Positions 22,411 through 33,320 of a stretch of DNA of 64,000 bases are shown in pieces. The notes under the pieces were generated by a model, which made no database searches, had not been told where the DNA came from, and was given only the letters and a program-made list of their open reading frames with translations. Both the position numbers and the translations under genes were made by a program. This DNA comes from Sciurus carolinensis (taxonomy: Eukaryota; Chordata; Mammalia; Rodentia; Sciuridae): positions 168,607,098-168,671,097 of the forward strand of contig NC_062217.1 in the NCBI RefSeq assembly GCF_902686445.1, read 5' to 3'. How positions within the stretch are numbered: position 1 is the first letter of the stretch; every line of letters begins with the position of its first letter.

Positions 22411-22595
22411 GGTCCAGCCAGGTGCAGTGGTGCACACTATAATCCTAGTCACTCAGGAGGCAGAGACAGGAGGATCTCAAGGCCAGCCTGGGCAACTTGG
22501 TGAGACCCTGCCTCAAAGTAAGAACTGAAAAGTGCTGGTGATGGAACTCAGTGGTACAGCACGCTGGGTTCCATCCCCAGTCCTAGGAAAAAAAG
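22411..22595 (+). mobile_element. B1-dID composite SINE
   Basis: A B1-like (7SL-derived) half, GCCAGGTGCAGTGGTGCACA through CACTCAGGAGGCAGAGACAG and GAGACCCTGCCTCAAAGTAAG, is followed by an ID-like half (GTGCTGGTGATGGAACTCAG, GGGTTCCATCCCCAGTCC) and a short A-run. Imperfect flanks CATTAGAGAC (22401) and TATTAGACA (22596) may be the target duplication. B1 joined to ID is a hallmark of squirrels and several other non-murid rodents. Confidence 0.85.
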
Positions 22596-24139
22596 TATTA
22601 GACAGGGTTGACACACTTGCTCATAAAACATCTTTTCCCATCTGGGCAGGGGGCATTGGACCTGTGCCATTGTCCCCAGCCTCTACCACTCCTGGTTGGT
22701 GGTGTCTGTCCCATGACGCCGAGTCCATCTTCCTCTTAGAATAAAGAGAAACGCAGCACGGGCTGGTTATGGTCTTGGACGAAGAGCCAGTCCTTCTGCT
22801 GAGCAGCCTTGTGATTCCTTCACAGGTGCGGCAGCTCCTCCTTAGGGCCATGCCTACCCCATGCCGCGGATGGTGCTTTTGCCTGATGGCCCTGGGTTTT
22901 CACTTTTAGACCAGCATTTTGGCATGGCATGACAGAACCCCAGGAGAGCAATAATTGAGTATTGAACCATCTTCTGCACGGATGTGAGCAACCTTGGCGA
23001 TTTCCAGGGTCCCGTGCCGTGTCACTGACTGACCAATTTGATCATAAATCCTCCTGTCCCACCACAGAAACCCTCACCAGTGGGAACGTCCCAAGAGGAG
23101 CCTGTTTGTGCGGACTAATGGACAATGGTCCAGGTGGGCTATTGAGTCCACACCCCAGACTACGGTTCTGAGCAGAAGCAAACCAAAGAGCTGTCCACGT
23201 TTAATCAGCAGCAGCCCCGCAGCCTCGTCTGTACAGCCTCAAGATGTCGTCTGGCTGGCGTCTGGCTTGAATAGCGGCTGAGACGACCGGATGCTGAGAC
23301 CTGGCGGGGCTTCACTGCCAAGGGCTTCCCACTCCAGGACGGTGGCCCTGAGGCTCTTGGTTGTGTCCCTGTGTCCTTCCCTTTCCCTCACTGTCCCTCT
23401 TGGGGATCCTTCTCCAAGCAGTCCTGGTGGGCTGCGAGCCTCAGTGTGCTGCTCCCTGCTGGCCACAGGGGGAGGTGCGTGACCTGGCAGCCACCGTGCA
23501 GCCCCTGACAGATGAAGCTTGATGGTGGGCCTGCCACTCTGGGTGCCTTGGGTCCCCCCAGCGCAGATGCAAGGTTGGGAGGGGAAAGCAGCTTTGTCTC
23601 TCTGCTGGGATGACTGGCTGGGGCTGCTGGTAGCCATGCGCCCACCCGCGGATGAAGAGCCAGTGTGAGGTGGGGTGGCGGGTTGTCCAGATACAGGGAC
23701 CTTTGACAGGCGGGTGGAGACGGCGGGACGGGCAGACAAAGAGAGGTGAGGAAACCCTCCGTTCCCCAGCTTCCACCCCCACACAGCTGGGTGCGGATCC
23801 CAGTCAGGGCGCTGGTCCCCGCCCTCACTCCAGAGTGCCGGTCTCTGAGACATTCCTTCGTTTGCAAGGGGGTTTGAAGAAGGTGGTGGGCACTGAGAAC
23901 AGAGGGGTTGTGACTGATGAGGGGAGGGAGTCTCCACCAAACAGAGGACACCTTTCTGTGGAGCAACGTCACAAGATACCCTGAGAAGGACACCTAAGAG
24001 ATCTCCGAGCTTCTGGAACGTCCGTGTTGGGAAGGACCCGACCACAACCCAGTCAACACTGTAAGACACGTGGGCTGTAGGAGCTTTGAGAAGTGTTTGG
24101 TGGTCATGGAAGTGGGAAGAGTGGATTAAATCAAGTTGT
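22596..24139. other. Non-genic GC-rich stretch
   Basis: No gene or repeat is recognised. The minus strand is open for 368 codons from 24345 to 23239, but that frame starts inside the adjacent SINE and the same DNA is open in other frames on both strands. Confidence 0.55.
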
Positions 24140-24147
24140 TTAACAGG

Positions 24148-24356
24148 TTTTATTTTTTGGGAGGGTGCATCCCGGGGATTGGATTCAGGGACACTTGAAT
24201 CCTCATCCCCAGCCCTATTTTGTATTTTGTTTAGAGACAGGGTCTCACTGAGTTGCTTAGCACCTCGCTTTTGCAGAGGCTGGCTTTGAACTCGAGATCC
24301 TCCTGTCTCAGCCTCTGAGCTGCTGGGATCACAGGCATGTGCCACCGCGCCTGGCC
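24148..24356 (-). mobile_element. B1-dID composite SINE with target-site duplication
   Basis: The plus strand has an inverted ID-like half (CCCGGGGATTGGATTCAGGG, CATCCCCAGCCC) and then an inverted B1 half (AGACAGGGTCTCACTGAGTTG, CTGGGATCACAGGCATGTGC, CACCGCGCCTGGCC). TTAACAGG flanks it at 24140-24147 and 24357-24364, an 8-base duplication. This polarity puts the element on the minus strand. Confidence 0.9.
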
Positions 24357-24364
24357 TTAACAGG

Positions 24365-25624
24365 GTTCTTTACTACAGGACTTCTCAGAGCCTTTACAAT
24401 GCTAAGTACAGTGTGAGTTCTCAAGAGGCAAATACAGAAGGCAGTATTTTCCATGACATTTAATGAGGAAAGTCTTTAAATTCACCAACATCGCACAGTA
24501 GAAACGTAGTTCAAGTCACTACATTAGTGGCTGAGACTCAAGACTACTAAAGTCCCACAGCTACTGCCTGGCCTAGAACTGGGTCCTGTCCCATGTTCTC
24601 GCATCAGCTTCTACACCTGCCCTCCTGCCAATGTGCCAGGGAACCAGACATCCAGGTTGCCAGGGAGAGGCCCTGCTGGCAAAGCCATGCCTCTGAGCAA
24701 AGGTGACGTGGGTCTTGCGATGACAGGAAAGCATTGGAGGGGATGCACTAATGGCCAAGTCTGAAAGGGCTCGGGCCAGAGTATTCTCATCTCATGTTAG
24801 CAAGCGTCACAGTGGTCCCCTGGAGAGCAGGGTCCAGGTGACATACGGCCATGATTACAGCACCCAGTTGGCCAAACGTCTTCCACTATGATGGACGTTC
24901 ATCTGGAAGGTCATTACCACAGGCACTGGAAATGCCCCTCATTTTAGAAATGCTAAATAATTCATACTGGTCGCTGGGAAAAAAGTTCAAGGCCAGCCTG
25001 TGTTAATTCACCTAAAATGAATTTTGCCTTTTATTATTATTGCTGTCGTTGTTGTTTGGCATTGTGGAACAAGTTGTGACAAAGCAGTGGGACGGCTTTG
25101 TGCCTTTGTTCTGCACATGAGAGATTGGCAGACCTTTCCCTACAGGGTTGCGTTTCTGTTCAACCTGGAAAACTCCACGGTGCACAGCATTGGGCTTCTC
25201 TCTGGATTTGTGGGTCCGTGTTCCTCAGAGTGACCTGGGCCTGCATGCATGTGTATGCAGGAAGCTTATTGGGGCATCGTGGGATGCTGGTTAACAATTC
25301 CTTGGGATTTTTAGTTATAGAAGCCACAAAGTTCACTATGGGGGAGGAAGTCCCAGTTTGGTGGCCCCAGAGTCTCTCTCTGACTGCTCAGGAGTGAGTC
25401 TGAGTCAGCAGACTTGAAAGCCCCTTACAAAAGGAGAAAGAGGATGAGGACAACCACTGGGGGCCCCTGGGAACCCTAGGGTGCCTACGAACTTGACATT
25501 CTTGCAGCTGGATGGATGCATCTTGGATGAAAAGGGAGGCTCTCGGGAGGCAGTGAGCACCAGGGAAATGTGGTGACAACAGATAGGACAGAGGGCACCT
25601 GCCACGTGCCTGAGGCTGCACTGG
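24365..25624. other. Non-genic stretch, nothing recognised
   Basis: Average composition, with a TTATTATTATTGCTGTCGTTG run near 25032. No repeat, RNA or coding signature is recognised. Confidence 0.5.
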
Positions 25625-25745
25625 GCACTTGACCTTAGGGTAGGGACAGCTAGGTTCCAATGTCAACTCTGCAGCCTCCTGCCAACGTGTCAGTGGCAAA
25701 CCGATAAACCTGTTTCTCCTTCCACAAATGGAGCTATTGGGCTCT
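25625..25745 (+). repeat. MIR SINE
   Basis: GCTAGGTTCCAATGTCAACTC, then GCCAACGTGTCAGTGGCAAAC, then CCTGTTTCTCCTTCCACAAATGG follow the MIR order 'GGTTCGAATCCCGGCTCTGCC...GTGTGACC...TTTCCTCATCTGTAAAATGG'. It is diverged but in order. Confidence 0.6.
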
Positions 25746-26229
25746 TCCTTGCCAGGTTTTTGTTGAATATAGATGAACACATCTGAGGCCATTTAAACAC
25801 TGTGCATTGCACGGTGCTGGACATATAGGTGACCGAAGGGGCCAGTGGGCTGGTTTCCAGTGTCAGGTGCACTCTGTGTGGGAGGGCCAGGCTTGATTCC
25901 GAGCTTCCTGGGCATAGGGTTGGGGCTGGCTTGTGCCCAGCGGCTCCCCAGAGCTCTACCTGTGACTGTTCAGGCTCGGGGGGTGGGGTTTCTTCACATG
26001 ACTTCAACCCAAGCCCATGCAACGTGTCAGGCACTGTCCAGGGCACTGCAGTTTGGGGCTGCATCAGACTCGAGGGTTTGGATGGGTAGAGGCATCCAGG
26101 CAAGGCCCTCCTCAGCTCTATCCCCAATTTTTCTTGCATCCCTCTGTGCCTAGAGGACACACCTGGGGGACACTGCATATTTCTACGGCAGCAGAGAACA
26201 TTGTGTCCTTGTGAAATGAGCTTGTCTCT
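25746..26229. other. Non-genic stretch, possible L2 scrap
   Basis: AACGTGTCAGGCACTGTCCAG near 26019 resembles the reverse complement of an L2/MIR end, but no more can be placed. No gene is recognised. Confidence 0.45.
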
Positions 26230-26760
26230 AGTCAGTCACAAAGCCCAGAGTCTGAGCAGGTTGGCAATTATCTGGGTAATTGAAACAAAAGTAGGCTTTC
26301 CCCTTTCCTTTAATTTTTTTTTTTTTTTTTTTTTTTGATCCTGAATAGTCCAGCTCCCAGGTTGTTCTCTCTGCTCTTAGAGAAAGAACCCCCAGGACCC
26401 CATCTGAGCATCCCTTTGTTAACCACAGGCCCCGGTTCCAGCGCCTTATTAGGGTAATAAACAGAGACAGCGTATCATAGAGGCTGTTGTCCCCCTGCCA
26501 GTAGAATTAAATAATCCCACTAGCTGCTTGATGGGGCAAAGCAATTAGGATGCATTTTTCATTCAATCAACTGAATCAATTAATTGCTTCACTCGCATAG
26601 TAGCAACAAAAAACAAATCCCAACGCCTTCTTGTTAACAGTAAGCATGCTAGATAGGCAGCTTTTAAATCCAACATTTACATGAAATTATCTTCTTATAT
26701 AATTAACAGTTACCAGTTAATAAACATGCCTCCAATAAAAGAGTAGCCCTATAAATGAGC
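26230..26760. promoter_or_regulatory. Candidate conserved noncoding element (enhancer-like), block 7
   Basis: Motif-dense AT-rich DNA outside its own T-run: CAATTATCTGGGTAATTG, CTTATTAGGG (26445-26454, reverse of CCCTAATAAG), TAGAATTAAATAATCCCAC, AAGCAATTAGGATGC, TCAACTGAATCAATTAATTGC. Apart from the T-run at 26314-26336 no repeat is inserted. Enhancer function is inferred from texture only. Confidence 0.5.
26314..26336. repeat. Poly-T run (23 bases)
   Basis: An uninterrupted T-run follows TTTAA and precedes GATCCTGAATAG. No SINE body adjoins it on either side, so it is not an obvious retroposon tail and may be an independent length-variable homopolymer. Confidence 0.9.
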
Positions 26761-28254
26761 ATAATGAAGCAGTGCCACTTAGCATGTGGACGGCCACAGG
26801 AGCAGGTAGGCCCCACTCAGTGGTGGCCCCTGCTGAAGGTGCTTCAGGAAGCGTCGTGCCCAGGGACCAGGCGAGCAGCTGGAAATGGGGCAGGGGGAAG
26901 AAATAAGGAAGAAATTTGTCATGGAAAAATCTCCGGAAGGAAAAGTACGCTGTTCCCCAGGAAAGTGCTTCGTATGTTAGTACACACTTTGTTCCTCCCA
27001 GAGCCAAAGGTCTGCTTTCTCACAGAAAAGAGAACCTGGAGCAAGAGGTGGAGGCAGAGGCCTCCTGAAGCCTCCTGAGAGGCTGGCCGAGTTTGAAACG
27101 GAAAGGCCCACACGGCTCCTGGGGAGCTTTTTTTGCAAGCAAGAGCCAGGCCAGGGCAGCTCCGGGTGGAATTTTACCCAAGAGGATTCGACAAAGTGGG
27201 AGGTAAACCATTCCACCTCCAGATGCAATATTGATACCTTCGCCAGCAGCTCGCAGCCCTGCTTTTCAGTTGTAATGGGAGCGAGAGAGAGAGATTTTTA
27301 AGAAAAAAATTTTAAAGAGAAACTCTCTCTTTTAATAAGAAGGGAATTCTCAAAGACCAAGATGGAATCCAGCATGGGGGATACCCCATTTGCGTATTTT
27401 GAAGGGCGATTCCTCTGCTGCCAGCAGAACCTGGGAGCATATTCTCTTTACTTGGTGGGGAAATGGTTTTATGTTAGGTTAGGATGATTTGTGTGATGCT
27501 TGGGTGCAGTTATATCCTGGTCCCTCATTTTACCCCAATAATTCAAGGGCTGTGTCAGATGGTGGGGCCTCTGGAAACTCTGGGGTGTGAGGCCATCTGA
27601 GTCATAGGAGTCCACGTTAGAGGGGCTGGTCCGCCCTGCAGGAGGGGCACACATTCTGATACCAGTAATGCTGTCCCACACTGGGGCACCACAGGGACAC
27701 AGCGACTTCCAGATGACCCTCCTCTTGAGGTGTGGGGCCCTGACCCCAGGTTCGGATGCAGACCTGCCTGTTCACTGCAGCTTGGGAAGACTCTACTGTG
27801 GATAAGTAATCCTCTCTCTTTGCTAAAACAAAACAAAAACAAAACCAAGCCAACCCAGGAAGGGGCGGGAGGTGGTCTCCAATCTGGAGGGAGCTGGGAA
27901 GACCTGAGATGGAAGGCTTCTCTCTTTCATAGTGTGATCAAACAAGATAATGGAAGGCAAAGTGCTTAGGGAACCATCCCGGCCACTACAATGCAAGATA
28001 ATTAGCCTCATCATTTTCTATTTGCAACATAAACCCAATTTGCTTTCCTGGTGCCACCATAGGTGAGGCTGAGACAGGTGTGAAACAGCAGCTCTCCTGG
28101 GTCCCTCTCTGTCCCTTTGTCTGGAACCAGCCGCAAGCTGGGTGGGTCCTTCTGCCCCTCCTCTGAAGATGTGCGAGGGTTTTCTCCTGCCGCTGTCTGG
28201 GCACCTGTCGTCTGCAGGGGGGGGGCCACGGCTCTGCCTTCCATCCTGCGGGGG
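26761..28254. other. Non-genic stretch with one weak hairpin
   Basis: At 27284-27335 a GAGAGAGAGAG run and a CTCTCTCTTTT run can pair across an A/T-rich loop. 27800-27850 has an AAACAAAAC-rich run. No gene or dispersed repeat is recognised. Confidence 0.5.
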
Positions 28255-28400
28255 AAGAGGGGACAGTGCTTGTGGAGTGCTTACTTGTGTTCAGCACAGG
28301 GTTGAGCTTTCCATAGTCCCCCCCGTCGGTATCTGCTCAGTAGTCCCACAGGGCAGCTGTAGCGATCGGTCCATTCTATAGAGGATGGGGAGTGCTGGGG
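28255..28400 (-). repeat. MIR/L2-type fragment
   Basis: GTGGAGTGCTTACTTGTGTTCAG and CACAGGGTTGAGC resemble the reverse complement of the shared MIR/L2 end, whose mirror reads 'TTGAGTGCTTACTATGTGCCAGGCAC'. Further MIR order (TCCATTCTATAGAGGATGGGG) follows. Boundaries are approximate. Confidence 0.45.
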
Positions 28401-28528
28401 TAAGGATCCATTTCTTCATCTGGGTGCTGGAGAAGTGCTATGCTAGGTGCTCCTCCCAGCACGTGTATCACAGTTCAATACAGAGTGCCAGGAAAGTTAG
28501 GGCCACTAAAACAGTAGCCATGTGCTAG

Positions 28529-28846
28529 TGTAGAGGCTTGAATGGTGGCCCCCTAAAGATTCGTCCATGTCCTAACCCCCGACACCTGAGAACGGACCCT
28601 GCTGGGATAATCCGTCTTTAAAGTTATGATTAAGGGTCTCAAGGTGAGACCATCCTGGATTATCCAAAGATACAGATCCTGTCTGTCCAGAGTGGGCCGT
28701 CACAAACTCGTGGAGGCCACCGTCAGTAAGAGGGCGCCCAGGCTGGTGGACACCGTGATGCTTGATTTTTGGTCTCTAGAATTGTAAGGGAGTAAATTCG
28801 TGTTGTGGGTCCTGGTCATTTGTGGTCATCTGTTCTGGCAGTCACA
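28529..28846 (+). mobile_element. MLT1-type MaLR solo LTR
   Basis: The segment opens TGTAGAGGCTTGAATGGTGG and continues CCCCCTAAAGATTCGTCC, CACCTGAGAACGGACC, ATTAAGGGTCTCAAGGTGAG and ACCATCCTGGATTATCC. It ends with a degraded form of 'CTGTTGTTTTAAGCCAC...TCACA'. This order is that of MLT1. No internal retroviral region remains. Confidence 0.75.
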
Positions 28847-29599
28847 GGCCCTCCATGGGGGCGAGGCTGTGGGAGTTTAAGCAGGGACATGTTTCCTGGG
28901 ATGAGCCTGAAAGCTCCCCTGCTCTTCTCTGGAGAATGGGTAGGAGGGAAGGGACGGGAGGCGGGCGTGGTCCCCGCTGTTGAAGGAGCCCTGTGCCTCA
29001 TTCCTGTCTACAAGTGCACTTCTTCCTCGGTCACATTACACCCACGAGTGCAGAAGCCAGAGTGAAGCCGCACCCCCGCACCCAGCACCCAGCTGGCTCC
29101 TGGCAGAGTGAGGGCCCACTGCCTCGCCTTCCTAACTCCAGCCCTGCTGAGTTCTACCCCACATAAGGTCAGAACACAGGTATTCAGTGTACTTGGTTGG
29201 GTCTTATGAGCATGTCCAGTGCCCAGGGAAAGCTGTCAGATTCAGAACCGAGTGACCCCGTCAAACTCTGACAAAGAATAACTAAGAAAGCTGAGAGTTA
29301 CGAAGGAGAGGATCTCAGGTATGTACGTCTGATAATGAGAACTCTCGCGGGCGACTGCCAGGACAACAACCTTGCACAAAAAACTGTTTGTGGGGACAGT
29401 GCCCCTCAACGGCCTGTCCAGTCTCAGACTGCTGTCACTCTTGTTATTGATCCTTATTTCCAGCAGTACTGGCTTCAGAACACTTATGCAACCTGCCTCA
29501 TTTCATCTTTGAAAGCCCCCGTCTTGCTTTGCTTCCTGAGTCCACCCAGGGTTCACAGGGCACCGGGGTCCTGTGTTGCGATGCTCAGTCCTGATTAAA
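28847..29599. other. Non-genic stretch, nothing recognised
   Basis: Average composition without recognised repeats. A plus-strand frame at 29335-29598 is short and lacks homology that I recognise. Confidence 0.5.
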
Positions 29600-30700
29600 T
29601 TCATTCTCTTTGGAGAACCTCTCTGGCATTACTTAGTCACATACACAACTCCACTGAGCATTTCTGTTATTCCAAATCCTGACCTGATCACCCACTGATC
29701 ATCATTAATTTCTCTTAGTAGAAATTGATTTTGTCGGTTCTTGAGCAAACTTTCTAGGAATGAAACCATACAGTTTGTACTCATTTGCGTCTGGCTTCTC
29801 TCACTGAGCACAGCATTTCTTGATCCATTCATGTTGCTGCTCAGCACTTCCTACAGGTCCTCCATTCCACTGTGTGGACATACCACACTTTATCATTTTG
29901 GTTATCTTCAGGTTTTGTTATCACAAATAAGATAGCAACAAACATTTTGTTTTGTGGACATTGGCTTGTATTTTTTTTTTCTTTTTTGGGTAAACATTTA
30001 GGGAACTAAGTGTATGGTTAACTGTATAAGATGTAGTTAATGGTTTTCCAAAGCAATCGTACCTTTTTACAGTTGCACCAACAGATATGAAAGTTCCAGT
30101 TGCTTCACATCCTTGCCAACACTTGCTATTATCAGTCTTTAATTTTAGTCATTCTACCAATTAAAAAATGGTATATTTTCATGGTTTTAATTTGCATGTC
30201 ACTGACAGTGATGTTGAACATCTTTTCATGTGCTTGTTCATCTGTGTATCATCTTTTGTGACATGTCCACTGAAGTTTTTTGCTCATTTATTATCAGGGG
30301 TTTGTCTTATTACTGACTTATAAATATATTTTTCATGTGTTCTGAGTATAAGGCCTTAGTTAGATACATGCATTAAAATATTTCTCTCAATCTGTGGCTT
30401 GTCTTTTCATTTTTAAAGTGATTTGTGTCAAAGGGCAGAAGTATTCAATTTTGATAAAGTCTAACTTGTGATTTATTCTTTTATCAGTAATATGAGGCAG
30501 GGATATTCCTGTTGAAGAAATACTAGCCTACCTCAATATCATGAAAAATTTTCTCCTATTTTTTTTGAGGTGCTGGAGATCTATTTTTTTCTTCTGGAAT
30601 TATTTTAGTTTTAGCTCTATCTGTAGGTCTGTGATACATTTGGTTTAATTTTATATATGGTGTGAGGTAGGGCTGTAGGTTTGTCAATACTTTTCAGATG
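29600..30700 (-). mobile_element. Old L1 (L1M-type) 3'-region remnant
   Basis: 1.1 kb of T-rich sequence follows the reverse complement of old mammalian L1 3' DNA: TCTCTCACTGAGCACAGC, then GTGTGGACATACCACACTTTATC, GGTTTTCCAAAGCAATCGTACC, CATCCTTGCCAACACTTGC, GATGTTGAACATCTTTTCATGTG and CTCAATCTGTGGCTTGTC. These phrases occur in the expected order. The sense strand is minus. No reading frame of length survives; it is an immobile relic. Confidence 0.85.
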
Positions 30701-30764
30701 AATCGAATGGCTCAGGCATACAGGAAAAGAGTTAAGTGAGAGGGATATTTCCAGCCATTAACTA

Positions 30765-31020
30765 ACCAATTTAACATTTGTTTTGGGAATTTACTGGTGC
30801 CAGTCATTGCGTGAAGCTCTAGAGTTACATAGTGATAGCAAAACAGACGTGTCTCCTTCCCGTATGGAGTTCCTTATCTAGGGAGCAGGCTGGGGACATG
30901 GAAGGTCACACAAATGACGTAAATGACTGCTGTGGTAGGAACTGAGAAGCGGAGCTCCCAGGATCATATGTAACTGGGAGAAGACTTTGAAGACACCAAG
31001 ACATCAGGATGGAGCTGGGA
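30765..31020 (-). repeat. L2 (LINE-2) fragment
   Basis: GGTGCCAGTCATTGCGTGAAG followed by CATAGTGATAGCAAAACAGAC and CCGTATGGAGTTCCTTATC matches the order 'GTGCCAGGCACTG...ACAGCAGTGAACAAAACAGAC...CATGGAGCTTACATTC' of an inverted L2. It is an inactive relic. Confidence 0.65.
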
Positions 31021-31924
31021 TCTGATGGGTAATAGCTAGTTACTGGGCAGAAGGGCTAGTGGGGAGGTGGCACCTCCAGGTAGGGAGGGGTGGGGAGCAG
31101 GCCATGACTGGGTTCCGACTGGAGGCTGCAACCTGGGTTCCGTAGGCCCTGCTGGAAGTTTGTTCTTACCCTGAGCACAACAGGAGGGCACTGCAGTGTT
31201 TGAAGGTGGGTGTGAGCATTTGGCATGCATTTCTCCTGCCGAGGGGCAGAGCGCTGGGCTCTGTTTGGTCACATGCTAGGCTTACGTCGATGGGGTGCTG
31301 TTCTTGGGGAGACCTGTTGGTGATCTGGCCTTGGGACAGTAGGATGGCACATGGGACTGCAGCAACAGCACCAGTGAGACCCAGGCCTTACTGGGAACAA
31401 GGAGAGGAGACCCCAGGACCAAGGTGGACAGTTGGCAAAGCCTTTTCATACCCAAGATCTCACTTCACCGCCTGACAGTTTGATCTGAGGAAGTGATTTG
31501 ATTTGTGTTTCTTATAGTTTCTGACTCCTCAGGATAGGAAGCTGAGGATCAGAGAAGGTGGGATCCTGTTGGGACCACTCAGCCTGAGGTAGTGATGCCA
31601 AGCCTCAGACGCCACCCTTCTCGCTCTGCAGTTCCCTCTCTTTCTCCCACATAATCCGAAATCAGGATTCATGTCCTGAAGTCAGAAGTGTCTTCCTGGG
31701 CTCTAAATTTTCTGTAAGCTCCTGCCACTTCCAGGTCGAGAGTGGGGCTATAGACTGGGTTTGTAGACAGCATTTGGTGCCCTCCTTGGCAGACCTGGCC
31801 AGAAGCCTCCCTGGGTATGGTGGTGAGTCCTGGGCTGGGCCTGGGCCTGTAGTGTCTCCTGTCTTCAAAGCACAGCTCACTGCAGAGTGGTGGCCAGGGC
31901 CGTGAGGACACAAGAGGGTGACCC
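31021..31924. other. Non-genic stretch, nothing recognised
   Basis: GC-moderate DNA with frames on both strands and no recognised repeat or domain. Confidence 0.5.
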
Positions 31925-32200
31925 TGTTAGATGAAAATGTCCCCATGCACGGCTCACAGTAGGAGCTTAATAAATGTGAGCTGCGGTGGCGGCAGCGTCA
32001 TTCTTACCTGTACTAGGAGAAAGTTAGCAGGGCGGTTGTGGCGCTGTGATCATCACCATTACCAGGGGGAAAAGGGCTCGCTGATTTATCCTCCAAAACT
32101 TCCCTTCTCGCGGGCCAAATGCCTGGCTCGGAGCGGCTGTGCGCTGGGCTGGGGCTCGCGGTCTCAAGCGGCGGGACTGATTTGTGGCAGTAATCCCACA
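31925..32200. promoter_or_regulatory. Weak candidate regulatory stretch with retained CpGs
   Basis: Repeat-free, with CpG-containing words GCTGCGGTGGCGGCAGCGTC, TCTCGCGGGCC, CTCGGAGCGG and GCTCGCGGTCTC near 31980-32170. It may be a small CpG-retaining regulatory element. Density is below that of a CpG island promoter, and no transcript can be tied to it. Confidence 0.25.
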
Positions 32201-32204
32201 GCAT

Positions 32205-32380
32205 TTTCCCTCTGCAAAGCACCACCACATCTCTTATTGCACTTTGTCCCCAAATAACCCTCCGAGGTCTGCCGGGTTGGTGTGATTATCCCAGTTTCCT
32301 AGATGAGAAAATGGAGACAGGAAACAAACGTGATTTGCCGGAGCTCACAAGGAAGGAGGGGGACAAGGAAGGGTGAGAAC
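32205..32380 (-). repeat. MIR SINE
   Basis: AATAACCCTCCGAGGTCTGCC, then GTGATTATCCCAGTTTCCTAG, then ATGAGAAAATGGAGACAGG and GATTTGCCGGAGCTCACAAGG match the reverse complement of MIR ('AACAACCCTATGAGG...ATTATCCCCATTTTACAGATGAGGAAACTGAGG...AAGGTCACA'). Confidence 0.75.
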
Positions 32381-32449
32381 GTGGCCGGGTCTTCTGACGG
32401 CCTCCAGAGGCACCAGGCACTGCGTGGAGGTGACATTTGAGGAGTGATT

Positions 32450-32640
32450 TTGACAGCCACCATTTAATCAAGCACCTACTGCATATGGAGGGTGGACCAG
32501 GCACCTCCTGTGTGTATAACTCATTTGGTCCCCTCAACCATCCCAGGACGTTGCTACATCCTTTTACTTCCGAGGAGACTGCAGTCCCCAAGGCTAGCTT
32601 GGCAGCCCAAGATGCCCCGAGTGGTTAAGTGAGGGCTGGT
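32450..32640 (-). repeat. MIR SINE, second copy
   Basis: AAGCACCTACTGCATATGGAG, then TATAACTCATTTGGTCCCCTC, then CCATCCCAGGACGTTGC, then TACTTCCGAGGAGACTGCAG follow the order of an inverted MIR, less well preserved than the copy just upstream. Confidence 0.55.
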
Positions 32641-32749
32641 TTGGGATTCCCATTCTCCCCTGGAGCCACAGCAGTGACAAAACCTCCTCTCTCCCGACTC
32701 TCCTAGGAAAGACAGCCAGGACTCCAGCACCAGCAGCAGGAGCCGAGGA

Positions 32750-33320
32750 CACAGGGCTGTGAGCTGTTCCCTATTTTAACTGGGCTAAATGAAGCCTTTA
32801 TCTTCATGACCACGGCTCTCATGGCCGGGCTGATGTCTGCGTGTCTGTTTAGGAGCTAACAGGTTTAGTTTTATTGTTTTGTCAAAATACTGCAGAAATC
32901 AATATATCTCCATAATTCAGTGTTATACCAAGAGGCATTTTTGTGCCATATATAGCAAAAATTGTATTATACTTTTGAGATCACAGGTAATGAAGACAAA
33001 GTGTTTTGTGTTCGACTCCAGCATTAACGTCTGGTTTGAACAAAGCTTGAAATATGATCTCAGAGCTAAGAGGCTTTAATATTAAGATCTTTAACTGTAA
33101 TTTATGTGACAGAAGATAGGGTTTAGCATAATAAAATGTAATGGGCTCCTCAAATGAAGAGGACGAGGGACAATTGAAAACAAGGTAAAAATGGTAAATT
33201 ATAAATAACAGTAAATCTACCTTTATGTTGTTACTTCATTTATTTTTGATTTGTTAGATAGGCTCTATAATTTCTCATTTTCCCATGATTCGGAACAGGA
33301 CATTTCTCAAATGGTGCCTA
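32750..33320. promoter_or_regulatory. Candidate conserved noncoding element (enhancer-like), block 8
   Basis: Repeat-free AT-rich block with many A/T-rich regulatory-type words (GGTTTAGTTTTATTG, TCCATAATTCAGTG, CCATATATAGC, GGCTTTAATATTAAGATC, GTAATTTATGTGAC, ATAATAAAATGTAATGGG). CCATATATAG at 32947-32956 is close to an SRF CArG box. Function and conservation are inferred from texture. Confidence 0.45.

Noticed and set aside
21841..22503. 220-codon plus-strand open frame
   Set aside because: It runs through an L2 fragment and into a B1-dID SINE, and the opposite strand is open over part of it.
23239..24345. 368-codon minus-strand open frame, the longest in the window
   Set aside because: Its first codons are the usual translation of a B1-type SINE (24148-24356), the rest is GC-rich DNA open in other frames too, and no domain is recognisable.
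29600..30700. Active L1
   Set aside because: Only a diverged 3' remnant remains, with no long reading frame and no intact end.
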